Below are positions 7,502 to 17,400 of a DNA stretch of 64,000 nt, one piece after another. The stretch spans positions 8,663,001 through 8,727,000 of the forward strand of contig NZ_CP107964.1 of the NCBI RefSeq assembly GCF_041434935.1, written 5' to 3'. The first letter of the stretch is position 1; each line of letters starts with the position of its first letter. A program made the translations under genes and the position numbers. This DNA is from Kitasatospora sp. NBC_00374. GTDB lineage: Bacteria; Actinomycetota; Actinomycetes; Streptomycetales; Streptomycetaceae. The notes beneath the pieces are model-generated. The model ran no database searches and had not been told where the DNA came from. It saw nothing but the letters and a program-made list of their open reading frames with translations.

Positions 7502-10500
7502 ATGGCACCACCACCCGCAGGAGCGTTGACCCCGGAGCCCGTGACCGTACGGCGATCCCCGCGAGCCGAAGGACCTCCCCTGCCCTCGGGCCGGGTCGAG
7601 CTCGCCGAGCCCCCGGTGCTCGGCGAGCCGGCCGCGGCCGACCTCGGATCGGTCCTGCTGTACCTCCCGATGGGCCTGGGCACCACCGCCATGGTGCTGA
7701 TGTTCTCGACCGCCGACGGCTCCCCGAGCACCTACCTGATGTCCGGGATGATGGGCGTCGCCATGGCCAGCATGACGCTCGGCCAGCTGGGCCGGGCCGG
7801 CGCCGAGCGCAAGCGCCGGATCCGCGCCGAACGCCGCGACTACCTGCGCTACCTCGCCCAGCTGCGCCGCCAGGCCCGGACCGCCGCCGCCGAGCAGCGG
7901 GCCGCCGTCGGGTGGGACCACCCCCGCCCCGGGCAGCTGCCGACCCTGGCGCTCGGCCCCCGGCTGTGGGAACGGCGCCCCGGCCACGAGGACTTCGCGC
8001 AGGTGCGGATCGGCGTCGGTACCCGGCGGGCCGCCCTGGAGTTCGTCCCGCCCCGTACCCGGCCGGTGGAGGACCTCGAACCGCTCGCCGCCGTCTCGCT
8101 GCGGCGCTTCACCCGCGCCGTACGCGCCGTCCCCGGCATCCCGGTCACCGTCGGCCTGCGGCAGTTCAGCCGGGTGGAGCTCACCGGCGACCGCCCCGGG
8201 GTGCTCGGCCTGCTGCGCGCCGTCCTCGGCCAGCTCGCCACCCTGCACTCCCCGGACGAGCTGCGGATCGCCCTGCTCGCCGACGCGACCGTCCAGGAGG
8301 ACTGGGACTGGCTCAAGTGGCTGCCGCACACCGCCCACCCGCAGCGGGAGGACGCCACCGGCCGGCTGCGCCTGGCCGCCGCCGACCACGACGGGCTGCT
8401 CGACCTGCTCGGTCCCGAGTTCGCCGACCGGCCCGACCACGACCGGGCGGCCGTCCCGGGCGTCACCGAACCGTTCACCGTGATCGTCGCCGACGGCGCG
8501 CCCCTGCCGCCCGCCTCCCGGCTGCTTGCCGACGGCGTCCGCTGCGCCGTTCTGCTGGACGCCACCGGCGCCCTGCCCGGCGGACCCCGGGTGCTGCGGC
8601 TGACCGTCGAGGACGGGCAGGTCTCCTTCCCCCGCGGCGCCGCCACCGCCACCGCCGCCGCGGACGGGCTGACCGCCGCCGGCGCCGAGCAGCTCGCCCG
8701 CGCCCTCGCCCCGCGCCGCACCGGCGGCACCGTGGACCTGCTCGACAAGCCGTTGGAGAGCGACTTCGACCTCACCACCCTGCTCGGCATCCGCGACGCG
8801 CACAGCGTCGAGGCGGCCGAACTGTGGCGCCGCCGCCAGGCCCAGCAGGCCCGGCTCGCCGTCCCGATCGGCGTCACCGAGGACGGCGAGGTGGTCGAGC
8901 TCGACCTCAAGGAGTCCGCCCAGGGCGGCATGGGCCCGCACGGCCTGCTGATCGGCGCCACCGGCTCCGGCAAGAGCGAGCTGCTGCGCACCCTGGTGGT
9001 CGGCCTGGCCGCCACCCACTCCTCCGAGGTGCTCAACCTGGTCCTGGTCGACTTCAAGGGCGGCGCCACCTTCCTCGGCATGGACCGTCTCCCGCACACC
9101 TCCGCGGTGATCACCAACCTGGCCGACGAACTGCCGCTGGTCGACCGGATGCAGGACTCGCTCACCGGCGAGGTGATCCGCCGCCAGGAACTGCTCCGCG
9201 ACGCCGGCCACTCCTCGCTGTTCGACTACGAGAGGGCCCGCCTGGCCGGCGCCCGCCTCGCCCCGCTGCCCAGCCTGCTGATCGTGGTCGACGAGTTCTC
9301 CGAACTGCTCGCCTCCAAGCCCGACTTCGCCGAACTGTTCGTCATGATCGGCCGGGTCGGCCGCAGCCTCGGCATCCACCTGCTGCTCGCCTCCCAGCGC
9401 CTGGACGAGGGCCGGATCAACCGGGTCGAGGGCCACCTCTCGTACCGGATCGCGCTGCGCACCTTCTCCTCCATGGAGTCCCGCAGCGTCATCGGCACCT
9501 CCAGCGCCTACGAGCTGCCCTCCGCCCCCGGCCACGGCTACCTGCGGGTGGACACCACCAACCTGGTGCGGTTCAAGGCCGCGTACGTCTCCGGGCCCTG
9601 CCCCGCCGCCCCCGCCCCCGCCGACCCCGGCGCGGAGAGCGCCCGGGCGGCCGGCGAGGTGGTCCCGTTCCGGCTGCTGCCGCCCGCCGACCGGGGCCCC
9701 GCCGCGCCGGCCCCGGCCCCGGCCGCCGCCCCCGCCCCCGCGCCCGGCGCGCCGGAGCGGCCCGCCGGCCCGGCCGAGGACGGCCCCAGCCTGCTGGACG
9801 TCCTGATCGACCGCCTGGTGGACGCCGGCCCGCCGGCCCGCCAGGTCTGGCTGCCCCCGCTCGACTCCTCGCCCAGCCTGGACCAGCTGCTGCCCGGCAT
9901 CGTGCCCGACCCGGCGCGCGGCATGGCCGCCCCCGAACCCGCCCGGCACGGCGCCCTGCGCGTCCCGCTCGGTGTGGTCGACCGCCCCTACGAGCAGCTG
10001 CGCGAACTGCTGGAGGCCGACCTGTCCGGCGCCGACGGCCACGCCGCCGTGGTCGGCGGCCCGCAGACCGGCAAGTCCACCCTGCTGCGCACCCTGATGC
10101 TGGCCCTCGCCCTCACCCACACCCCGGCCGAGGCGCAATTCTACTGCCTCGACCTCGGCGGCGGCCTGGCCTCCGTCGGCGGCCTGCCGCACGTCGGCTC
10201 GATCGCAGGCCGGCTCGACCGCGACCGCGTGCTGCGCACCGTCGAGGAGGTCTCCCAGCTGCTGGAGGTCCGCGAACAGCTCTTCGCCGATCGCGGCCTG
10301 GAGTCGATGGCCGCCTACCGCGAGCAGCGCGCCCGCGGAGCGATCGACTCCTTGTACGGGGACGTGTTCCTGGTCGTCGACGGCCTGGCCTCGCTCCGCC
10401 AGGACTTCGAGGAACTCGACGCCCGCATCGCCGAACTCGCGGCCCGGGGACTCGCGTTCGGCGTCCACCTGGTGGTCTCCGCGGTCCGCTGGTCGGAGAT

Positions 10501-11530
10501 CCGGCCCCGGCTGCGCGACCTCATCGGCACCCGGATGGAACTGCGCCTCGGCGACCCCCTGGAGTCCGAGGTCGGCAGCCGCGCCGCCGCCGGCGTCCCG
10601 CAGCAGCCCGGCCGCGGCCTGGCCGGCTCCGGCCACCACTTCCGCTCCGCCCTGCCCCGGCTGGACGGCTCCACCGACCCCGCCGACCTCGCCCAGGCAA
10701 CCCGCACCGCCGTCGCCGAGATCGCCGCCTTCCGCACCGGCCCGGCCGCCCCCGGCGTCCGCCTGCTGCCCACCGAACTGCCCGCCGACCGGCTGCCCGC
10801 CCCCCAGCCCGGCCCCCGGATCTGCCTCGGCTGGGACGAGCAGCGGCTCCAACCGGTATGGCACGACTTCGCCCACACCCCGCACCTGTCGGTGTTCGGC
10901 GACGGCGAGACCGGCAAGACCAACGCGCTGCGGCTGGTGCTGCGCGCGATCACCGGCCACCACACCCCCGACCAGGCCAAGATCCTGCTCGCCGACCCCG
11001 GCCGCGCCCTGCTGGAGGCCGTGCCCGAGCCCTACCGGGTCGGCTACGCCGTGGAGACCGACGCCCTGGCCGCCCTCGCCAACAGCGCTGCCGTCTCCAT
11101 GCACCGCCGGCTGCCCGGACCCGACATCACCCCCGAACACCTCCACCGGCGGGACTGGTGGGAGGGACCGGACCTGTTCGTCGTCGTCGACGACTACGAC
11201 CTGTTCACCACCGGCACCGCCGTCGGCGGCCCGCTCGCCGCTCTGGTCCCGTACCTCGCCCAGGGCGTCCACACCGGCCTGCACCTGGTGGTCGCCCGCA
11301 GCACCTCCGGAGCCGTCCGGGCCATGATGGACCCCCTGCTGCGCCGCATGTGGGAACTGGGCAGCCCCGCGCTGCTGCTGTCCTACCCCAACGAGGAGGG
11401 CAAGTTCCTCGGCGAGGCCAAGCCCCGCACCCTGCCCTGCGGCCGGGCCCAGCTGGTCACCCGACGCGGCGTCAGACTCGTCCAGACCGGGCTCGCCCCG
11501 ACCGCGGGCCCGGCGCCCGCTGCGCGCTGA
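7502..11530 (+). CDS. eccC: Type VII secretion FtsK/SpoIIIE ATPase EccC
   Basis: 1342 aa from ATG 7502 (GGAG five bases upstream). The N-terminus has two membrane segments (about residues 44-88: GSVLLYLPMGLGTTAMVLMF and YLMSGMMGVAMASM). Three tandem FtsK/SpoIIIE ATPase domains follow. Their Walker A motifs are GATGSGKSE at 485, GGPQTGKST at 852 and GDGETGKTN at 1133. Walker B-like strands are LLIVVDEFSEL, VFLVVDGLASL and LFVVVDDYDL; only the first keeps the full DE pair, as usual for the regulated motor domain. A fused EccCa-EccCb architecture is seen. It powers WXG100/toxin export through the EccB/D channel. First gene of the island. Confidence 0.95.
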   Translation: MAPPPAGALTPEPVTVRRSPRAEGPPLPSGRVELAEPPVLGEPAAADLGSVLLYLPMGLGTTAMVLMFSTADGSPSTYLMSGMMGVAMASMTLGQLGRAGAERKRRIRAERRDYLRYLAQLRRQARTAAAEQRAAVGWDHPRPGQLPTLALGPRLWERRPGHEDFAQVRIGVGTRRAALEFVPPRTRPVEDLEPLAAVSLRRFTRAVRAVPGIPVTVGLRQFSRVELTGDRPGVLGLLRAVLGQLATLHSPDELRIALLADATVQEDWDWLKWLPHTAHPQREDATGRLRLAAADHDGLLDLLGPEFADRPDHDRAAVPGVTEPFTVIVADGAPLPPASRLLADGVRCAVLLDATGALPGGPRVLRLTVEDGQVSFPRGAATATAAADGLTAAGAEQLARALAPRRTGGTVDLLDKPLESDFDLTTLLGIRDAHSVEAAELWRRRQAQQARLAVPIGVTEDGEVVELDLKESAQGGMGPHGLLIGATGSGKSELLRTLVVGLAATHSSEVLNLVLVDFKGGATFLGMDRLPHTSAVITNLADELPLVDRMQDSLTGEVIRRQELLRDAGHSSLFDYERARLAGARLAPLPSLLIVVDEFSELLASKPDFAELFVMIGRVGRSLGIHLLLASQRLDEGRINRVEGHLSYRIALRTFSSMESRSVIGTSSAYELPSAPGHGYLRVDTTNLVRFKAAYVSGPCPAAPAPADPGAESARAAGEVVPFRLLPPADRGPAAPAPAPAAAPAPAPGAPERPAGPAEDGPSLLDVLIDRLVDAGPPARQVWLPPLDSSPSLDQLLPGIVPDPARGMAAPEPARHGALRVPLGVVDRPYEQLRELLEADLSGADGHAAVVGGPQTGKSTLLRTLMLALALTHTPAEAQFYCLDLGGGLASVGGLPHVGSIAGRLDRDRVLRTVEEVSQLLEVREQLFADRGLESMAAYREQRARGAIDSLYGDVFLVVDGLASLRQDFEELDARIAELAARGLAFGVHLVVSAVRWSEIRPRLRDLIGTRMELRLGDPLESEVGSRAAAGVPQQPGRGLAGSGHHFRSALPRLDGSTDPADLAQATRTAVAEIAAFRTGPAAPGVRLLPTELPADRLPAPQPGPRICLGWDEQRLQPVWHDFAHTPHLSVFGDGETGKTNALRLVLRAITGHHTPDQAKILLADPGRALLEAVPEPYRVGYAVETDALAALANSAAVSMHRRLPGPDITPEHLHRRDWWEGPDLFVVVDDYDLFTTGTAVGGPLAALVPYLAQGVHTGLHLVVARSTSGAVRAMMDPLLRRMWELGSPALLLSYPNEEGKFLGEAKPRTLPCGRAQLVTRRGVRLVQTGLAPTAGPAPAAR

Positions 11531-11637
11531 CCGGGCCACCAGCCCTCACCGCCCCCGCAGGTCGCCCCCCCTGCAGGTCCCTCGTCGCGGGTCACCCCCT
11601 CTTCCTCGCACGTCACCCCTCGCATCCCAGGAGCAGC

Positions 11638-13032
11638 ATGACCACCCCGAGCACGACCGCGGCCCGCGGGCACGACGTCCGTCGGCTGACCGTCGCGGGC
11701 CCCACCGGCCGGGCCGACCTCGCCGTACCGGCCACGGTGACCCTCGCCGGACTGCTCCCGGTGCTGCTCCGCCACGTCGCCGGACCCGAGGCCCACGGCG
11801 GCGGCTGGGTGCTGCAACGCCTCGGCGAGGCCCCCCTCGACCCGGACGGCACCCCCGAGGCCCTCGACCTGCGCGACGGCGACGTCCTCCACCTGCGCCC
11901 CGCCGAATCCCCGCTCGCCGAGGTCCACTTCGACGACATCGCCGAGGGCGTCGCCGAGGTGATCGGCACCCCGGCCGAGCGTTGGCGGCCCGAGCTGACC
12001 CGACGGCTGCTCACCGGCCTCGGCGCCACGCTCATCGTGCTGCTCGCCGCCGCCGTCCCCGCCGTCGAGCCTGGCCGCGCCGCCGCCGGGTACGCCGCGG
12101 CCGCCGCCGTCGCCCTGACCGCCGGCTGCGTGCTCACCAGCCGCCTCCGCCCCGACCCCCGGGCCGCCCTGACCGCCGGCCTCGGCGGCACCCTGCTGGC
12201 CGCCCTGGCCGGCGCAGCAGCCCGGCACGGCGGCGCCGCCGTGCTCACCCCCGGCCGCGGAGACCTCGCCCTCGCCGGACTCGCCGCCGCCACCACGGCC
12301 ACCGCCGCGCTGCTGTTCGGCCGCCGCCTGCCCACCCGCGTCCTCGGCAGCGCCGCCGCGACCGGACTCGCCGCCGTCCTCGGCGCCCTGCTCGCCGCCG
12401 CCCTCGACCTGGACGCCACCCGCGCCACCGCCCTGCTCGCCGTCGCCGCCCTGCTCGCGGCCAGCCCCGGCCTGCGCCTCGCCCTCCGCGCCGCCCGCCT
12501 GCGCGTCCCCCAGCTGCCGCGCAGCGCCGAGGAACTGCAGCAGGACATCGAACCCGAACCGGCCGCCCGGACCACCGCCCGCACCCGGACGGCCGACGCC
12601 CTCCTCGGCGCCGCCTCGGTCGCCGTCTGCGCCGTGGTCACCCTCGCCTGCCTGCTGCTCGCCCGCGAACCCGGCTGGGCCGCCCCCGCCCTCGCCACCA
12701 CCCTCGGCGCCACCGCCCTGCTCCGCGCCCGCACCCTGCCGGGCCCCTGGCAGCGCGTCCCCGCCGCCCTCGCCGGCACCCTCGCCCCCGCCCTGGTCCT
12801 GCTCGCCCGGGCCGACCACGGCCACCCCCTGCTGCGGGCCGCCGTCCTCCTCCTGCTGACCGCCGCCGCCCTCGCCCTGCTGCTCGCCGCCGGCCGCCGC
12901 CCCGGCCCCCCGCCCCGCCCGGTCTGGGGCCACGCCGGGGACCTGCTGGACACCTGGACCGCCGTCCTGCTCGTCCCGCTCCTGCTCCACCTCCTGCACG
13001 TGTACGGCTACGTCCGCACGCTGGCCGGCTGA
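11638..13032 (+). CDS. eccD: Type VII secretion integral membrane protein EccD
   Basis: 464 aa from ATG 11638 behind CAGGAGCAGC. Residues 1-95 form a ubiquitin-like YukD-type domain (RRLTVAGPTGRADLAVPATV, DLRDGDVLHLRPAESPLAEV). The rest is a chain of about eleven hydrophobic Ala/Leu helices, for example GLGATLIVLLAAAVPAV, ADALLGAASVAVCAVVTLAC and AVLLLLTAAALALLLAAG, ending in LLDTWTAVLLVPLLLHLL. This is the ESX channel component that lines the inner-membrane pore with EccB and EccC. It lies between eccC and eccB in the same direction, with 107 bases to eccC. Confidence 0.9.
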   Translation: MTTPSTTAARGHDVRRLTVAGPTGRADLAVPATVTLAGLLPVLLRHVAGPEAHGGGWVLQRLGEAPLDPDGTPEALDLRDGDVLHLRPAESPLAEVHFDDIAEGVAEVIGTPAERWRPELTRRLLTGLGATLIVLLAAAVPAVEPGRAAAGYAAAAAVALTAGCVLTSRLRPDPRAALTAGLGGTLLAALAGAAARHGGAAVLTPGRGDLALAGLAAATTATAALLFGRRLPTRVLGSAAATGLAAVLGALLAAALDLDATRATALLAVAALLAASPGLRLALRAARLRVPQLPRSAEELQQDIEPEPAARTTARTRTADALLGAASVAVCAVVTLACLLLAREPGWAAPALATTLGATALLRARTLPGPWQRVPAALAGTLAPALVLLARADHGHPLLRAAVLLLLTAAALALLLAAGRRPGPPPRPVWGHAGDLLDTWTAVLLVPLLLHLLHVYGYVRTLAG

Positions 13033-13042
13033 GGGAGGACCG

Positions 13043-14404
13043 ATGCAGAGCCGACGCGACCACGTCCACGCCTACCGCTTCTCCACCCACCGGCTGTCCA
13101 GCGCCCTCGCCACCGGCGAACCCGGCACCGGCGAGGCCCCGTTGCGCCGCGCCGACCTCGGCGCCGCCGCCGGACTCGCCGCCGGCCTGCTGCTGGTGGG
13201 CGGCTTCGCCCTCTACGGGCTGATCAGCCCCGGCGGCAACACCGCCTGGCGCAAGCCCGGCACCATCATCGTCGAGAAGGAGACCGGCAACCGGTACCTG
13301 CTGATCGGCGGGGTGCTGCGCCCCACCGCGAACCTCGCCTCCGCCCATCTCGGCGCCGGACCGGGCGCCAAGGTCCGCCTGGTCTCCCGCAACTCGCTCG
13401 ACGGCGTCCCGCACGGAGCCCCCGTCGGCACCCCCGACGCCCCCGACACCCTGCCGCAGCCCTCCGCCCTGCTCACCGGCCCCTGGAACCTCTGCCTCAC
13501 CCCCGCCGCCGAGGACACCGTCCAGGCCGACCTCGCCCCCCGCCCCGGCAGCCCGCTCGACGACGGCCACCGTGTCCTGCTCACCGGCCCCGACGGCACC
13601 CCGTACGTGCTGTGGAACAGCGTCAAGTACCCCGTCGCCGGCCGAGCCGCACTGGTCGCCCTCGGCCTCGGCAACCAGAGCCCGGTCAAGGCACCCGCCG
13701 GCTGGCTCGCCGCCCTGCCCACCGGCACCCCGCTCGCCGCCGCCGAGATCCCCGGCAACGGCCGGCCCGGGCCCCCGGTCGCCGGCCGGCCCGCCGAGGT
13801 CGGCCGGCTGTACCGGACCGGGCCCGCCGACGGACGCCAGCACTTCGTCCTGCGACCCGACGGCCTCGCCCCCGTCTCCCGCACCGAGTTCGCCCTGCTC
13901 CAGGCCGACCCCGGCCGGCCCGAGGCCACCGACCTCGGCACCGCCGAGATCGCCGCCGCACCCTCCTCCGCAGACACCGGCCTGCTCGACCGCATCCCAG
14001 ACCTGGCCGCCGCACCCGTCTGGCAGGGCGACCGCGGTCGGCTGTGCGTGCGGCAGCGTGCCACCGGCAGCAGCACCGCCACCACCGTGGTGCTCCGCGA
14101 CACCGCCGACACCTCCGGACGCGCCGCCCTGGTCCCGCCCGGCCACGGCGTCTACGCCACCGAACTCCAGCCCCCCGGCGGCGACCGCCGGCCTCGGCGC
14201 TACCTGATCACCGACCAGGGACGGAAGTACCCGCTGGCCGACGACACCGCCGCCGGAGCCCTCGGCTACGGGCGGGCCACCGCGCAGCCCGTACCGCCGG
14301 CCGTGCTGGACGCGCTGCCGACCGGTCCGGTGCTCGCCGCCGCGGCGGGTTCCCCCGCCTCTACCGCCGTGCTGTCCGCCCCGGCCGGAACAGGAGGGCA
14401 GTGA
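13043..14404 (+). CDS. eccB: Type VII secretion protein EccB
   Basis: 453 aa, starting at ATG 13043, ten bases after eccD, with GGGAGGA as ribosome site. It has the short cytosolic opening MQSRRDHVHAYRFSTHRLSS, then one membrane helix (about residues 37-62: LGAAAGLAAGLLLVGGFALYG), then ISPGGNTAWRKPGTIIVEKE. The family hallmark NRYLLIGGVLRPTANLASAH and an extracytoplasmic R-domain repeat region follow (VLWNSVKYPVAGRAALVALG, YLITDQGRKYPLADDTAA). A pair of cysteines (NLCLTP and GRLCVR) could form the usual disulfide. It is the outward-facing channel subunit. Confidence 0.93.
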   Translation: MQSRRDHVHAYRFSTHRLSSALATGEPGTGEAPLRRADLGAAAGLAAGLLLVGGFALYGLISPGGNTAWRKPGTIIVEKETGNRYLLIGGVLRPTANLASAHLGAGPGAKVRLVSRNSLDGVPHGAPVGTPDAPDTLPQPSALLTGPWNLCLTPAAEDTVQADLAPRPGSPLDDGHRVLLTGPDGTPYVLWNSVKYPVAGRAALVALGLGNQSPVKAPAGWLAALPTGTPLAAAEIPGNGRPGPPVAGRPAEVGRLYRTGPADGRQHFVLRPDGLAPVSRTEFALLQADPGRPEATDLGTAEIAAAPSSADTGLLDRIPDLAAAPVWQGDRGRLCVRQRATGSSTATTVVLRDTADTSGRAALVPPGHGVYATELQPPGGDRRPRRYLITDQGRKYPLADDTAAGALGYGRATAQPVPPAVLDALPTGPVLAAAAGSPASTAVLSAPAGTGGQ

Positions 14405-14405
14405 G

Positions 14406-17400
14406 ATGCGCAGCCCCTTCGGCCGCACCCCGTCCGCGGCACCCGACCTGGAGTGCCTGACCGCCCGTCACGCCCTCCTCGTCCGCCCCCGGCAGACCTC
14501 CCGCTCCGCCGCGACCCGGTCCGGCGACACCCCCGCCCGCGGGCTCTGGCAGGCCCGGGTCTTCGCCGAGAGCCTCACCAACGACCCCGACCACCGCCTG
14601 GTCGTCATCGACGTCCCCGAACGCCAGCCCCTCACCTCCTGGGAACCGCTCGCCCGCAGCCTGGCCCGCCACCCCGGCGGCATCCGCCTCCTGACCGCCC
14701 CCGGCTCACCCGAGGAACCCCGACCCGTCGGCCAGTGGCTGGCCGACCGGCTCGGCCGCGAGGTTCTCGTCCCCGCCGGCGAACTCGCCCGCACCGCCGA
14801 CGGCTCCCTCTTCGCCCTCGGAGATCCCGAACAGGGCTGGATCCGGCTGCGCCCGCACGGCGGCCCCGCCCAGTGGGACTCCCGCCGCGCCCCCCGGCCC
14901 GCCTGGGAGTCCCCGGCCGTCAACCACCGCTGGCAGACCGGACCGCTCGGCATCTGCGAACCCCTGCCCGGCGGCGCCTGGCTGCGCCCCGCCCACGACG
15001 ACGACCCGCGGCCCCGGCAGGACCACCGCCGGCGGCTCACCGGCTTCGTCCCCTGCCGGCCCGACCGGTTCGCGGTGGTGCTCGGCTACCCGGGCGCCGC
15101 CGCCCTCGGCCTGGAGGAGATCGCCCGGTTCTGGACCGCCGTCCCGGCCGCCCACCGGCCCGCCGTCCGCTTCGTCGGGTACGGTCCGGTCGCCGTCCCC
15201 GCCGGTACCCCGCTCGGCCAGGCCCTCGCCGACCTGCTCGGCCAGTCCGTCGCCCTCCACCCCGGCCTCCCCGGCGCCGGCCGCACCCGCACCCACGAGG
15301 TGGAGGTTCACGCCGTCGGCGAGGACGGCACCCTGGGCTGGCGGCTGTTCGCCCGTGAGCTGGGCTACGTCCCGCGCGGCACCGCCGGCGGCCACGCGGT
15401 CGCCCCCGTGGTGGTCACCGGCCGCCAGCCCGTCCACGGCCTGCCCGAACTCGCCCCCGGCGTCTACCGGTACGCCCCGGACGCCGTCCTGGAGGTCACC
15501 CAGAGCGGCCTTTGGATGCGACCGCCCACGGACCTCCCGGACGCCGCCCTCCCCGACGCCGCCCCCATCCGCGGACTCCCGGTCGAACCGGGCACCGTGA
15601 AGATCGTCTTCGACGACGGCGACCGGCACACCGCCGACCGGATGCAACTGCTCGCCCTCGACGCCCTCTGGCGCCTCGACCCCGCCACCCGGCAGACCGC
15701 CCGGGTCGTCTCGGCCGACATCGCCACCGGGCGCACGGCGGCCGTCCCGGCGGGCATCCGGGTTCCCGGGGGTGTCGGTGTCGCCGGTGGCGTCAGCGGC
15801 GTTGGCGGTACCGGTGTGGCGGCTGGGGTTCCCGGGGCGGTGGCTGGTCGGGTGGCCGGCGGGACGTTCGCGGCGGAGATCGCGAGCGGGCTGGTCACGC
15901 CCTCGGGCGCGTCCGGAGCGGTGGCGACCGGGCCCGTGGGCACCGTCGGCGCCGGCTCGCCCGCCTCGCCCGCGCGCGATGAGCGCCGGGCGGCGGAGGC
16001 CGGGACAGCGCGCGCCGGTGGGCCCACCTCACGGCCGGGGGAGGACTTCGCCGCCGAGATCGCCACCGGGCCGGCCATGCCGTGGCGGTCCCCTGCGCTG
16101 GACGCCCCCCGCATCACGGTGGCCGAGCCCGTCCGGACGCCCGGGGTCGCCGAGTCGACCGACCGTCAGCCGGCGCCGGACGCCAGGCCCGTGCGGTACC
16201 GGCTCGGACCGGTGGCGACCTCGCCCGGCGCACCCGAGACGGAGGGATCGGCCGACCTCGACGCCCAGGTGCTCGGTCCGGCCCGGCCCACCCGGCCCGC
16301 CACCTCGCGCCGGGCCCCTCGGAGGGGCGTCGCCACCCCGCCGGACGAGGACTCCGCCTCGACCGGCACGCCTCACCTCCGGTCGGAGGCGGGGGACGCC
16401 GTGGCCTGGGAGGCGGACCCCGCGGCAGTCCTCTCGCCCCCGCCCGTCGAGGGTGAACCGGCGGCAGAGGTCGAGCCCGTCCGGACGGTCCGCACGGCAC
16501 ACGTACCGCCGAAGCCCATCACCGCACCGAGGGCTGAGGCCGTGCCGCCCGCTGCGCCCGCCAGCCTGGTGGGTGCCGGGGCAGCCGACCTGACCGTCGG
16601 TCAGGCCCCCGCCTCCGGCTTCCGTACGGCGCCGCCGGCGCCCGGTCGTCGGGACGCCGGCGCAGCGGGGGAGCCCACCGGACACGCCCGTGTGGCGACC
16701 GAATCGTCGGCCCCCGCGCGCAACGTGGCGATGCCCGACGCGCGGGCCGGCGTCGCGGCAGAGGTACGGCCGGCAGCTGGGGCTGTGGCGGGTGTTCCCG
16801 TCGCGACGGGGTCGACGACCCCGGCCGGTCTCGAGCCGTCCACGGACCGCGCCCACGTGGCCCTGACGGCTTCCGATCGGCGCGCGGACAGCGCGGTCGG
16901 GGAGCGGATGGCCGCTCAGGCGTCCCCGGACACCCATGCGGCGAGGGAGTCGGCGGGCCAGGACCGTACGGCCTCCGTCTCCGCCTCCGTCGCCGCCGGC
17001 GTCCCGACCCAGCCGGCTCCCGCCGGGCCGCCGCCGCGGATCCGGCTGGAGTCCGGTCCGCTGCCCGCACTCCCCGTGTTCACCTCCCGCTCCACCTCGG
17101 CGGAACCGGCCCCGGCCGCCCCCGCCCTCGACCCCACCCCGCTGCCGGAGCCACCGGCAGCCGTACCCACGCCCGCCCCCGTTGCCCCCGCGGCCTCCGC
17201 CGAGGTCGGTGTGCAGCCCGTCCCGGAGACCGCCGCCAGTGCCGTGCCGCCCGCCGGGGGAATCGAGCGGGAGCGCGGGTGGCTGCGCCAGACGCTGCGG
17301 CAGGAGTACGACAGCGCCGCCGGCGCGCTCGCGCGGGTGCTCTCGGTCGCGCCGGGCCTGCGCGGGGACGCCCGGAAGCCGTCCGAGGAGACCCTGACCG

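Noticed and set aside
7259..11539. A 1,426-codon open frame on the minus strand opposite eccC
   Set aside because: It is Gly/Gln/Val-rich without motifs and arises because the GC3-biased eccC codons leave few stops on the opposite strand. Three Walker motifs prove the plus strand.
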